This document shows, piece after piece, positions 48,701 through 59,312 of a stretch of 64,000 bases of DNA. A program made the translations under genes and the position numbers. Origin of the DNA: Cyathus striatus (taxonomy: Eukaryota; Basidiomycota; Agaricomycetes; Agaricales; Nidulariaceae); the NCBI GenBank assembly GCA_025738555.1, contig JAOVFP010000021.1, positions 434,001-498,000 on the forward strand, given 5' to 3'. Each line of letters begins with the position of its first letter. Position 1 is the stretch's first letter. The notes below the pieces were generated by a model, which saw nothing but the letters and a program-made list of their open reading frames with translations, was not told the DNA's origin and did not search any database.

Positions 48701-49289
48701 TTCACCTATCCCAGGTACAGCTCTGGAGATTTTCATCCTGAAGCAGATATTCAGCTTGTTTTCTCAAACATTCCGTAGCCTGGAAGGTGTCAAAGCTACA
48801 GTGAAGAGCATCTGGGATGCCATGCCTTCACACAGCTGGATCCATCTCTCCTGCCATGCTCTCCAGAACAACAGCCCTCTCAATAGTGCATTCTATCTCC
48901 ATAATGGACAGCTGTCCCTTGGAGATATAATTAAACAACCACTACCTCATTCACAATTTGCATTCCTTTTGGCGTGCGAGATGGGGAAGGGAGACAAAAA
49001 GCTCTCTGAAGAAGCAATTCATCTTGCAGCAGGTATGTTAACAGTGGGGTATACCAGTGTTGTCACAACTATGTGGTCAATCAATGACAACTATGCCCTG
49101 CGGGTCGCAGAAGAATTTTACTCATACATATTACAGAAAGAGGATGAGAGCTCTGCAGAGTATAATTATCCAAATTGTACTAGAGCAGTGTCTGCACTTC
49201 ATCATGCCATAGGAAAATTTCGACATCGAATTGGTGATGATGAAGATAGCCTTCTGTTTTGGGTTCCATATATTCATGTAGGTATTTAG
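45784..49289 (+). pseudogene. TPR-CHAT protease-like protein, decayed
   Basis: Exon 1 is 45784-45802 (MSKTET), intron 45803-45867, then one frame to 48302. About 700 residues of TPR-like repeats (e.g. LRDLTEAIELHW, LDTLDEAISVMEQAIDI, DDIERAVSLYRQA) follow. After a frameshift near 48303, KELLRELWYEIVKPILDLLK leads through an intron (GTAAGTAA...CACAG, about 48391-48449) to the CHAT domain: [20 protein letters not shown], His in IHLSCHA (48840-48860), Cys in FLLACEMGKGD (48963-48995), then VVTTMWSIND. Both presumed catalytic residues are kept. CHAT is the caspase/separase-like fold used in HetF and gasdermin- or CRISPR-linked proteases; in agaricomycetes TPR-CHAT genes are a large family with no settled role. 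Stops: TGA at 46245, 46338, 47550, 47895 and TAA at 48300. Probably a pseudogene. Confidence 0.82.
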
Positions 49290-49992
49290 GTAGACCAGTG
49301 GTACTGTGGTATGAAACAAATGTCAGACTCTTTCTTAAGTTTTTGATGAGCTTTGTGTGAGAAGCAGCAGCAAGCCCTAATCCAGAGACGAGGATTATCA
49401 AACCTCAGAAACTAACTCTAACCATAAGATTTGCAAGTGACACATCCATCTTTTCAAAAAGTGTTGTCTTGGAAGATGAAATCAGAGAATAGCAATTACA
49501 TCATTGGTTACTAGCTTTTCTTTGACTCACGCTTGAAAACTGAGATCTTCATGACCATTGTAATTCAATCATCAAATATCATGTGTTATCTTAACTAGTG
49601 AGGACTGCTGTGAGATATAGCTAGGGTAGTATTGGGGTTCTAGGACTGCTGTATGTACAAATCAATTATCTTTTCTCTAAATCTACTGTGTGGGGGGATG
49701 TTGCTAGCTAGCAGGGTATGGGTGAGGTTGTGTACGAAGTGCACATCTCCTGACTTGGATCCCTTTTGTCTCTGGGGGGGGCCAAGATGAGTGCCAACAC
49801 CCATTTACTAGTCTTGACACATTGAGTGAGTCTCGTCCCCCACATCTTTAGGAAAGACTTTGCTTACCACCTTAGGCTACATTATGTCTGCATGGCTGCT
49901 GGTCATCACATAGCTGCCTCCATTGCAACTGGAAGGTCGATGAATTTCAAGTGAATTTCTGGGATGGCTTGGATGTATGGGGCTGCCACTTG
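49290..49992. other. Downstream spacer, no gene
   Basis: Unique sequence between the CHAT gene and the next element. No ORF or repeat of note. Confidence 0.5.
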
Positions 49993-50100
49993 CATAAGTG
50001 TCAGCCATTCTGATACTTTTTTGCCCTGAAAAAAAGATTGCCACAATACTTTTTCCAGGGCAAAATGATTGTGCTTTTTTGTATGGGGAATATTGAATAA

Positions 50101-51107
50101 TGTCATATCCCATATTGCCTACCTCCAGACCTCTATTCTCTTACTCCGCCTTCATCTATGTTACTCTGGACTTTGATTATGTTCTTAATATTACATATTG
50201 ATTACTGTACATAGATTACTCTTGTTTCCTTTCTTCCGCCATACTGAGCTATCCCCTCAGTATTGTAGTATACATCTCATAGTGAGTCACTTATCATTCT
50301 TAAGTGTGCCACTATCAGTTTCACTTTACACCGCCATATGCACTCACTTCTCCGACGTGTTTTATTATGTTTAATTAGTTATAGTCTTCATTCTACATAC
50401 GCCTACCCTGACCATACTTCTCTGCTGGCCTTGGCCAGCAGCCTTTACTTACTCCGAGTCTCCAGTATTTAAGTAGTACTCGATTTGTACTTAGTCTTCA
50501 GTTTCATATTGAACTACGTCCTCACCCTTCAGTCTGACTTGAGTTACACCTCTCATCTTCTTGTCCCTTGTCTTCTCCAAAGGGCTTGTTAGATATTCTG
50601 GGTTGCACAGCTTCTTTGACAGCTGTCACTTGTCACCTGTCATACTTGACAGATCTGTGATTGACAGATACTTGATTGACAGATATGTGATTGACAGATT
50701 GACAGCTGTCTGTTACCTTAGTTACATGGACCTTGGTTGGACTTTGGTAGATAGCCTCAATATATATACACTCTGTAACTTGGTAGTTGTCAACAAGTTT
50801 TCTCCCCATCTTGTGTCTGTGTTAGTGTTTGTGTCTGAGTTATTTGCTCCCTTATCACATTCCTTGCTCTTTATTATCCTCTATTCTCTCTCCATCCACC
50901 CCCTCTATTCTTGTTACTTCTGACAGGGCTTGCCCTTACTCCGAAATCTAGGACCAGGAATCCCAGGGGTGCAGCACATAAGCTGAAGCTGAAGTCCTAC
51001 CCCCTGAGTTCTTGTTCTCCGTCTTCATCTCATACTCACCCCATGTTTCTCCGCAGTCACCCCCTCGTACTTCACTGCCAAGTCAGGCTAGGGGCACGGT
51101 CGTGACA
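50101..51107 (+). mobile_element. Solo LTR, family A copy 2, interrupted
   Basis: TGTCATATCC...GTCGTGACA, flanked by the 5-bp duplication AATAA (50096-50100, 51108-51112). The uninterrupted arm at 61260-61275 shows the empty site. Removing the family B LTR (50587-50925) and one GGGCT duplication leaves 663 bp, matching the 661-bp copy at 4960. Confidence 0.93.
50587..50925 (+). mobile_element. Solo LTR, family B copy 3, inside family A LTR
   Basis: TGTTAGATATTC...TTACTTCTGACA with duplication GGGCT (50582-50586, 50926-50930). The uninterrupted family A copy at 4960 has a single GGGCT at this place. Confidence 0.93.
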
Positions 51108-51359
51108 AATAACAATCATATGCAATCATTTGCATATAATGACTGATTAGTGGACTATATTGATACAACAGTCTCTGGACAATCAAAGACAATCATTAGC
51201 AATCATTTGTATATAATGACTGATTAATGGACTATATTAATACAGTAGTTTTTGGACATTCAAATGCAATCATTTGAGAATGTAGGGAGACAATCATTGG
51301 CAATCATTTGTATATATTAACTGATTAATGGGCTATATTAATACAATAGTTTCTGGACA

Positions 51360-52110
51360 TTCAACATGCTTTGCATTTGTCATGTACTTCATGTGCATCA
51401 CATTTGTCACACATATTCCTGTGCCTCATATTTTTCCCACGCATTACATTTGTCATGTTATTCATGCACATCACGTTCATCACACATATTCCCACACTTC
51501 GCATTTGTCACATACTTCCCATGTGTCATGTTTGTCACATATATTCCCGCGCTTCGTGTTTGTCACATACTTCCTGCATGTCACATCTGTCACATATATT
51601 CCCGCGCTTCATATCTGTCATATATTTCCTGCACGTCACGTTCGTCACAGATATTCCCACGCATCACATTTGTCACATTCTTCCCGCGCGTTATGTCTGT
51701 CACACATATTCCCACACATCAATTCATCATACATTTCCCACACATCACATATGTGACAATTTTCACACACATCATATCTGTCACAATTCTTCCACACTAT
51801 GCATATATCACACTTGTCACACTTGTCACGCTTTAGCGCGTTTGTCATGCTTTCATGCGCGTCACGCGTCACGTTTGTCACGTTCTTTATAAGCGTTACG
51901 CTTTTATGAATGTCACACATCTCACATCTATTTGTCACACTTTTCATGCTCATCACAGTGCATTTGTCATGCTTTGTATGCGCGTCACGCATCATGTAAG
52001 TCACACTCATCACATAAGTCACATCTGTTTCTTATGAGTTACACATGCATCATATTCATCATGTCTTTGAGGCTTTCATCATGCTTTCACACACTTCATA
52101 AGTGTTACTT
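51360..52110 (+). repeat. Subterminal GTCAC/TTCCCGCGC array, left arm
   Basis: Degenerate units like TTTGTCACATATATTCCCGC and RCGTCACG. The mirror copy is at 60571-61010. The ORFs (HICHTYS-type repeats) are artefacts of the array. Confidence 0.85.
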
Positions 52111-52757
52111 ATGTCACATCTTTGAGATGTATAATACATTTCAAGCACATCATGCTTGCATGTGTATCATGATTGTGACATGTTGATGGGGTTCCAACAG
52201 GTTTATAATGAAATATGTTCTGTACCTTTCATATCCAAGGAATTAGAGCACTTAGTGATGCCACATTTAACCCATATCTCATTACTTAGCAATGTAATTC
52301 AGCCTCTTCCATTGACAAGTCAGTCATTGATTCAGACCCTGTATGACAATACTGCATATGACTTTAGAAAAATGGTAGTAAGTTGTTCTAAGGCAAGAAA
52401 GGAGAAAAGACAAAGTAGTCTTTCTGAAAAGAGAACAAGAAAAGGTGATGATGTGGTTGACACCAAACTAAAGAATAGAAAAGCAAGTAATGACCACTGA
52501 GCAAGAAAGTGAAGAGAAGTACAGGAGGGGGGTTTGATATGTATGAATGAATACTAATACTAAAAGAACTATATAACATAAATCAGAGATGTGTAACACA
52601 TGACAGTGTAGAAGTGTCATGTAATCATATAGAGTAAGCATATATGTGACTTAATAGTGTGTGTTGAAGATATAAGAATAACCAATGGTTAATGCAAGAA
52701 TCATAATCATTTAATGACTGAGACATGTGAGTTTAATGTAATGTGGAATCACATATA
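52111..52757. other. Interior of foldback element
   Basis: A 114-codon plus-strand frame (52156-52500) ends in a basic stretch (CSKARKEKRQSSLSEKRTRK). I do not recognise it and cannot tell it from chance. It is followed by AT-rich sequence to the hAT-like insertion. Confidence 0.35.
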
Positions 52758-52765
52758 CTCACCAT

Positions 52766-53842
52766 TAGTGATGAGCAAGAGGTAGGGTACAGAGGGGGTA
52801 TAGGTAAGGGTCTGATTTTTTTGAAATTCCAAATACCCCTACCCTCCACAAGGGTACAAGGGGTCTGGCTCAGCCTAAGGTCTACAACTGCCATTATTTA
52901 TGAAGTCATGAGCCAGTGATTTCAATGTATACTAATTTACACATAACTTCTAGACTAGTAAGTGTAACTATGAACAATATGTGAGAATTGGGGAATAATA
53001 TCAGAAGTAAGAGGCTGATTAAAGTGGTTAGTGATTCACTGCAAACACATAAGTATGGGCTACTATTACCCCAAATTTAGAACAAATCAGGGTTTCTTTA
53101 CACATACAGATGTAAACTATTGTATGGGGTATTTGTACCCAAGGTTATATAAAGAACAGTGGTGATCTGGGTATAACAAGTCTGTAACATCACATGAGAG
53201 GGAGGGGGAATGGCAAGTCATATCTCAAGAATGACATGGCAAATCATGGTTATTATTTGCACTACACTACAGGTCATAGGTGGTGTATCTGTACCTGAGT
53301 TTATGAATTAAACAGTGGAGATCTAGGTACACAGAGTCTGTAGCATTTCTTGAGGGGGAAGGGGAAAGACATGACATATCTTCTGAGCAACATGCCCATT
53401 GGAATAATTAATTGTGCTACATGACTGGTCATACATGGTGTATCAATACCTGAGTATACATATGAAACAGTGACAATTTGAGTATACAAAGTCAGTAACA
53501 CCTCAGGGGTCAGGATGGGGAGAGAAGAAGGCATGTGTGGATCACTAGAACCTGTGATACTTCCTCATGTACAATACAGATGGCATGAGGGCCTAATACA
53601 GTGCCCAATTCCAAGATGAAAGAGCTTGAGTTTATGGAGATGGTAGAGAATTTATGAGTAATAGTAAATTATTTAAATAAATTTACTATACCCTTCATAC
53701 ATACTTGGGGGGTATGGGTAAGGGTCCATACCCCTCGGACCCTTCACAATACCCCTACCCTTGACAAAGGGTAGGGGTATTTGGGGGGTAAGGGTAAGGG
53801 TATAGACTCTGGTACCCTGGGGTATACCCCTGCTCATCACTA
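52766..53842. mobile_element. hAT-like non-autonomous element (1.08 kb)
   Basis: Terminal inverted repeat TAGTGATGAGCA at both ends and a perfect 8-bp duplication CTCACCAT (52758-52765, 53843-53850), both typical of hAT elements. Inside: degenerate repeats of about 150 bp (around 53160, 53325 and 53470, with GTCTGTARCA...GAGGGGGAAGGGG) and, near both ends, G-rich GGGTAAGGGTA/TACCCCTACCC runs. No transposase. Confidence 0.9.
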
Positions 53843-53850
53843 CTCACCAT

Positions 53851-54109
53851 TCTTTCAGATTTGTTATTTATATGTCATTCTTTCAGTATATGTCCTTTTC
53901 TGTTCAGTTGTTAAATATTTCCAAAATATACATTTCTATCATAATGATCTCATCATCTCTCATATCCAGACTAATCATTATAGTTTTTACTTTTTCATTT
54001 AATTACATCTCTAGTCCTGATTATTAAACATTATATCATTCCATTTCCAAAATTTATGCTTTGTCAGTGGGAGTAAGACTTCAACTACATATACACTCTA
54101 CATTTTTCA
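53851..54109. other. Interior of the large foldback element
   Basis: Short AT-rich stretch between two insertions; nothing seen. Confidence 0.5.
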
Positions 54110-54334
54110 TTCTAGTCATAAGTGTCAGCCAATTTATTCACAAATTAGACTGAAAATATGATTGCCAGCAATCATATTTTCCAGGCAAAATTGAGTGCTG
54201 TTTTTATAAGGCACATTGAGTGAATGTAATGTAATAGTGATCATTGGCACTCATTTAGTTATTATACTTCATTATTGGGCTGTAATATTATTGAATATGG
54301 GGGCACTCAAAAGTGATCATTTGAAGAATATTAG

Positions 54335-54670
54335 GGCGAGAAATGTGTGACAAGTGTGACGCACGTGAAAACGTGACAAATGTGATGCGCGGGAATAATG
54401 TGACAATTGTGACGCGCGTGGATGCGTGACAAATGTAATGCGCAGGAAATATGTGGAGCGCGGGAATAATGTGACTATTGTGACGCGCATAAAGGCGTGA
54501 CAAATGTAATGTGCGGGAAATATGGGGGGCGCGGAAATTATGTGACAATTGTGACGCACGTAAAGGCGTGACAAACGTAATGCACGGGAAATATGGGGAG
54601 CGCGGGAATGATGTCACAGTTGTGACGCGCGTGAAGGCGTGACAAATGTAATGCGCAGGAAATGCGTGAC
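54335..54670 (+). repeat. Subterminal GTGACGCGCG array
   Basis: About five units of roughly 63 bp with GTGACGCGCGTGAAGGCGTG, GACAAATGTAATGCGC and GGAGCGCGGGAATAATGTGA. The core GCGCGGGAATA and GTGACAAATGTGA recur in the arms of the elements at 35665, 41793 and 49993. Confidence 0.85.
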
Positions 54671-54905
54671 ATGCGTCACAATTGTCACAAATAGCATATA
54701 TTTGAGTGCCATATCATTTTAAAAGTAATATTGTTAGTACTGAAATGAGTGCAAATGATCACTATCTAATATTCTTAAAAAGATCACTTTTGAGTGCCTC
54801 CATATTATAGTAATATAATAGCCTAGTAATTACAAGTAATATATAAATGAGTGCCAATGATTGCCTCATAATATTCCTGAAATGATCACTTTTGAGTGCC
54901 CCCAT

Positions 54906-55478
54906 TGAAGAGGTGGTAAGTCAGTTGGGTGTACCTAAACAAAGAATAATAAATGAGTCGATCGAGACGTCTGTCCGATCTGGGGTGTTCTAAGGTGAAG
55001 GAAAATTGATTAGATTTCTGTAGAATAACTACAGGAATTATATACTAGAAAAACCAATTAATCTAAAATAAGTAAGGCTGTGTACATCAGAAGAAGGAAT
55101 GTTAATTATTATAAAGAACATAGCTTGAAACAATCCTGAAGAATAGAAAACTTGAGTATGAAAGTCCAGTGAATTGAAGAGTTTGCGAGGAGACAAGTTT
55201 TCCAAGCATCAGGGTCTGGTGTCGGTGCCAATGTCAGAGCTATTTTGATAAATCGGAGTGTCGCAGGGGATAGGTATGATCAGAATGGTGTATGAAGATG
55301 TATAATTTGAGGATAGTATGAAGAGAGCGAGCAGGAGGAGAGATTAGGGAGAGAATGCGAGTGGAATGGTATGGATGCATCAATGATGCGTGATGCATGA
55401 TTACGTAATCCGACTTGGAATGTCTTCAGATGTGCGAGATATCACGTTTCGCATCGCAGGCATTTTGCCTGCTCTACA
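54906..55478 (-). repeat. 3' LTR of Gag-Pro element
   Basis: 573 bp. Against the 5' LTR it shows about 21 substitutions, all transitions, about 18 of them at CpG positions, plus one single-base indel. Confidence 0.93.
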
Positions 55479-55678
55479 CCTCACGGGAGCTTCAAATATT
55501 GACTGTCCCCAGTCAATCTTATAAGGATATAAAAGAAACCTGTGAAAGAAAAGAAAGGAGTGGCAAGATAATAGGTGAATAATAGGTGAATGCATGTAAG
55601 TTAGGTGAGAAGATGGGGAGAAATAAATTTAACAACCCATGGAAGGGGAAGGGAAGAGTGGGATAATGTAAGTAAAAA

Positions 55679-56376
55679 TTATAGTCCAGTTTGTAAAGTA
55701 AAAATGCGAAGATAGAATAGAATTTTTAAGTAAAAGGAATAGGATAGTATAAAATGAGAGGGAAGTGAGTTAAAGTAAATGAGTAGTGAAATTTTAGCAA
55801 GAGGATAGCAGAAAAAAAAACACAAACAAGAAGGATATATTAATAGAACGTAGCTTGATGGAAGTTGCAAAATGAATGGTACGAGAGCGGGGAAAGTTGT
55901 TGACAGAAAGTTGACAGCATGGGTGTGAAATAGAAAATGCGGGAAAGGGGGAATAGAGAACTGAAAGATGAAAATCAACAAAAAGAGCGAGTTGCGAGAG
56001 ATTAAGTCCAGGTGGATGTGTGGTAGGGGGGATGGGAGGGATAATATAGATATACAATAAATTGTTGTCTGTGGTGAAGATAAAATGTGGAGATAGAGTA
56101 ATTTGTTGATGAAAAGGAGAAGGATAATGTGAAGGAAGGGGAATGTGGATTAAAATGAGTGGTAAAAAAAAAACTGGCGTGAGCATTTTGCGAGAGAACA
56201 ACATTTATTAATAGAACATAGTTTGATGAAAGTGAAATGAACAAAGCATAGTGGGGATATTTGACAGCAAGTTGACAGCGTGGGTGTAGAATCAGGAAGT
56301 GCGCAGAAAGGGAATAGAGAACTGAAAAATGAAAAAGACGAGTGAGTTGTGAAATGTCAAGTCCAGGTGGGTGCAT
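55679..56376 (-). repeat. Two degenerate 350-bp direct repeats in the retroelement
   Basis: About 55680-56030 and 56040-56376 share, in order, GATAGAATAGAATTTTTAAG/GATAGAGTAATTTGTTGATG-type starts, GTTGACAGCRTGGGTGT, GGAATAGAGAACTGAAARATG and AAGTCCAGGTGG. They occupy the place where pol would be expected. Confidence 0.65.
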
Positions 56377-56842
56377 AGTAGGGAGGATTGGGGGGTTTTC
56401 ATGGTGTTTCGGCAGGTGGTAACGAGTTCGTTGAATGGCGGCTCGAGGTTGTAAGGGGAGTGTAATGAAAATAGAATAACTTGAAGATAATTTGAAGTTG
56501 GCGAGATTCTTGCATGTAATATTTGTGACTTTTGCAGTGTATTCTGGTAGTGTTCAATGGCTTGTAATTTCGGAGTGATTTCAGGCTTCAGTTGGAGTTG
56601 TAGACACGTGGTTGTTGTAGTAATGTTGAGGTTGGATTTGACAGAAGAAAGAGTGTGGTTGACGAGTTGTGTAGACTGGGAACTTGAGTGAGTTGGTGAA
56701 AATGAGAGGAAACCGAAGGAAACGAGTGGAGGGTTAATATGTGAGGATGGAAGCATGGTGTTATTGGTGGGGGGTGGTGTAGTGGAAGACTTAAATGTTG
56801 AATGTGGTGTATCTCGTCGAGCAGTTGCTGATTCATCAATAA

Positions 56843-57565
56843 TTAAAAATCTGGATTTTGCGAAATTTGGGTGTGTGTGGGGGTGGTAAATGCAATGTGG
56901 GTATTCAGATCGACGAGGGTAATTTGCTGGTCACCATTGAGGAAGTCTTGAGTTGTCATTTGTGTGACACGAGAGAATAGGCAGCCTAAAAGTAATTTGT
57001 ATGGCGCATTTTCGACAACTTGTGCTTGCAAATGTAAATTTATCGGACCTATAGATACCTTTAAATTAGTAAGAAGACCTTCTGTAGCACATTTTGATCC
57101 ATTGGCGGCTGTCATTGTAATGGATTGCGACTTGTCAATTGGAATATTGAGTTTCTGCCAGAGTTTGCGTCGAATTGCGATGATTTCCGAGCCATTGTCA
57201 AGTAGTCCTTTGGAGATTAATCCATTATCACCTAGTTTCACATCAATCCGACGCAGTGGCTCGATCTTTGATGCAATGATATAGCCATTGTGGGTGGGTA
57301 GCATTTGAAGGAGGGTTTGTGCATGGTGTTCCAGAGAATTAGCAGAAGCAGCAGACATAGTAGTGGACTCAGAAGCAGGTAATGTTGTGATCCGCTTAGT
57401 CATTGTAAGTTCCCTGTATGTGGAGTTGAGATCGCATTTGAGTACTGTGTGCGCTATTTTTGGATCTTCAACAGGCGTGAGATAAGGGTACTGAGCTTTG
57501 TCTTGGGAAGTTGATGTTGCGCGTGGGCTTGGTGCAGGGTCTGTGGCAGCTTGAGAACTATTCAA
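56843..57565 (-). CDS. Retropepsin-like aspartic protease of the retroelement
   Basis: 240-codon frame ending at 56843; the open frame extends upstream to about 57700 (DDETELLKKVVKEAREKL), overlapping the end of Gag in another frame. Protease core: active-site loop GLLDNGSEIIAIRRKLW (Asp near 57160), then ITMTAANGSKC and KLLLGCLFSR, matching the strand-flap-LLG pattern of retropepsins with DNG in place of D[ST]G. The offset between frames implies either programmed frameshifting or a single indel. The frame is uninterrupted. Confidence 0.72.
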   Translation of the reverse strand: MNSSQAATDPAPSPRATSTSQDKAQYPYLTPVEDPKIAHTVLKCDLNSTYRELTMTKRITTLPASESTTMSAASANSLEHHAQTLLQMLPTHNGYIIASKIEPLRRIDVKLGDNGLISKGLLDNGSEIIAIRRKLWQKLNIPIDKSQSITMTAANGSKCATEGLLTNLKVSIGPINLHLQAQVVENAPYKLLLGCLFSRVTQMTTQDFLNGDQQITLVDLNTHIAFTTPTHTQISQNPDF

Positions 57566-57657
57566 TTTCGCCTGAGAACGAGTTTGAGCACATGAAGTAG
57601 CAGATACAGCGGCTTCCTTGAGTGCGAGCTTCTCCCTTGCTTCCTTTACAACTTTCT

Positions 57658-58917
57658 TCAGTAACTCTGTTTCATCATCGTTGATAACACAAGCTTCATC
57701 CTCTTGAGTGAAACAGGAGCAGACTGGGCAACTTCAGTGACTGATTCAGGCTCGGATTCGGAGTTGTTGTCATCATCAGGGGTAACTGGGTCTGTCCAAG
57801 TGTAAACTTGCAGAGGAGGAATGACACTAAACATATCTGAGGTGGGGGAAGTGTTTGCCGGACTTGGAGATGGAGGGAAGGTAGGTGTTGAATTAATTCT
57901 GTGCCAGCTATCGATTCGCTCACATACATTGTTTCCAGGAAGATAATAAGTAACTCGTTGACCATTGGGAAGGGTAACCCAGTGATTTGAAGGGTCGCAA
58001 ATACATAATTTGCATTGTAAGTAATCTTCAAGAATGTTGCAGTATCGATATGTATGGGACGTATCCGAGCAGAATTCGCATTTCTGATGATGAGGAGGGC
58101 CAGAAAAGTTCAAAAATGTTGAACAAGGGTATGGATCAGACTGTGGGGGCTGAGGCTGAGATGGTGTTGTGGCGAGTTGTTGCTGGTATGACATGAACAT
58201 TTGAGAAAGTATTGGTGTTATTGATTCTAAATTGTTCAGATTGAATGTTGGCTTCGAAACGAGAGGTGCTGCAGGTGGGGTTGGCATAGAATCGAAAATG
58301 GAGAAGGGACTGGAGGTATAAGTTGAAGAAAGGAGGTGTCTGGCACCATCAAAAATGGTCTTGATAGGAAAGGGGTTGGCTGGATGTTGTGTGGGGTTGC
58401 TGACAGTAAGATAGGCTCGAAGTTTTGTTCTAAATTCCATATTGAAGCCGCACATATAGGATTTTGAACCTTCGCATTCCGAAATGCGACCATGTCTCAT
58501 CAAATAATTGAACATCTTGAGGAATTCGCGGTGATATTCTCCAAGTTGAAGTTGATCTACCATGGGTTTGAGTGCCTGATTTTCGACGAAGATTTCGAAT
58601 TCGGTCTCTGAATGTATATGTTCCATTTCGGATCCAGCACCAGGGTAAAGTTCCAATAATTCGGTCTTGAAAGCGGACCAGGAATCGCCATTGCACATGG
58701 TTAGATACTCCCATAGCTCGGCATCATTGATTGGTGCATAGTGGATCGCCCATTTGATGTAGTCCGTGTCCAAGTATAGTCCCATGTTTAAACAGGTAGT
58801 GTGAATGTCTGAAAGATACCATTGCAAAGATCTTGGATGGCTGTCAAACTTCGGTGCAGAGTGATGATTACGACCGGGCATGTGGTAAGGATGGGGAAAA
58901 ACAGGAGTAGTTGACAT
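57658..58917 (-). CDS. Gag-like capsid protein with zinc knuckle
   Basis: 419 codons from the ATG at 58917. The N-terminal two thirds are capsid-like (WYLSDIHTTCLNMGLYLD, WSAFKTELLELYPG, EYHREFLKMFNYLMRHGRIS), followed by a Gln/Pro-rich linker. A zinc knuckle CEFCSDTSHTYRYC (CX2CX4HX4C, near 58080-58040) is followed by further Cys/His (CKLCICDPSNHW). The acidic C-terminus (DDDNNSESEPESV) overlaps the protease frame. It would package element RNA in cytoplasmic particles. The frame is intact, unlike the pol genes nearby. Confidence 0.82.
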   Translation of the reverse strand: MSTTPVFPHPYHMPGRNHHSAPKFDSHPRSLQWYLSDIHTTCLNMGLYLDTDYIKWAIHYAPINDAELWEYLTMCNGDSWSAFKTELLELYPGAGSEMEHIHSETEFEIFVENQALKPMVDQLQLGEYHREFLKMFNYLMRHGRISECEGSKSYMCGFNMEFRTKLRAYLTVSNPTQHPANPFPIKTIFDGARHLLSSTYTSSPFSIFDSMPTPPAAPLVSKPTFNLNNLESITPILSQMFMSYQQQLATTPSQPQPPQSDPYPCSTFLNFSGPPHHQKCEFCSDTSHTYRYCNILEDYLQCKLCICDPSNHWVTLPNGQRVTYYLPGNNVCERIDSWHRINSTPTFPPSPSPANTSPTSDMFSVIPPLQVYTWTDPVTPDDDNNSESEPESVTEVAQSAPVSLKRMKLVLSTMMKQSY

Positions 58918-59291
58918 CTTGACTTCATTGTTGTCAGCAACAGGGTGGAAAGGGGGTATGGCTGAAGTCGAAATGGAGGAAAGAAAAGGGGGGTTTTGAA
59001 ACGATTTGGAGCAATATCGATGAGTGTTTCGTTCTGTTAAGACGATGGGAAGTCCAAATTGCTAGTCCAGAATGATAGAAATTGTTGATGCGGTGTATAA
59101 AGTGGGTGGGGATGAAATTGGTGTGAATGATGATGGTGTCGAATTGTGAAAGCGTGAACTGATGAGACGAGGGTATTCTTCCAGAGAATTATAAGAAATA
59201 GTGGGAGGGTGTAGCAGAGAAAAGATGGCACCAAAAAGAGTGAAATTTGAGGTGAAGAAGGGGGTAATAAGAATAAGGGCACCTTAGAAGC

Positions 59292-59309
59292 CCCTCGCAG
59301 TGGGCTCCA
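59292..59309 (-). promoter_or_regulatory. Primer-binding site of the retroelement
   Basis: Three bases inside the 5' LTR, the minus strand reads TGGAGCCCACTGCGAGGG. The leading TGG matches the complement of a tRNA CCA end. The tRNA is not identified. Confidence 0.6.
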
Positions 59310-59312
59310 CTT

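Noticed and set aside
51366..51892. ORFs of 142-173 codons rich in His/Ser/Cys (and mirror ORFs at 60496-61045)
   Set aside because: They are translations of the inverted subterminal array; the same peptides appear from the other arm.
53690..53820. Telomere repeat tract
   Set aside because: The GGGTAAGGGTA units are irregular, mirrored at the other end of a bounded hAT-like element, and flanked by unique DNA.
55794..56839. Several minus-strand ORFs between the protease and the 3' LTR
   Set aside because: Ser/Pro/His-rich, overlapping in different frames, no RT or integrase motif; treated as non-coding.
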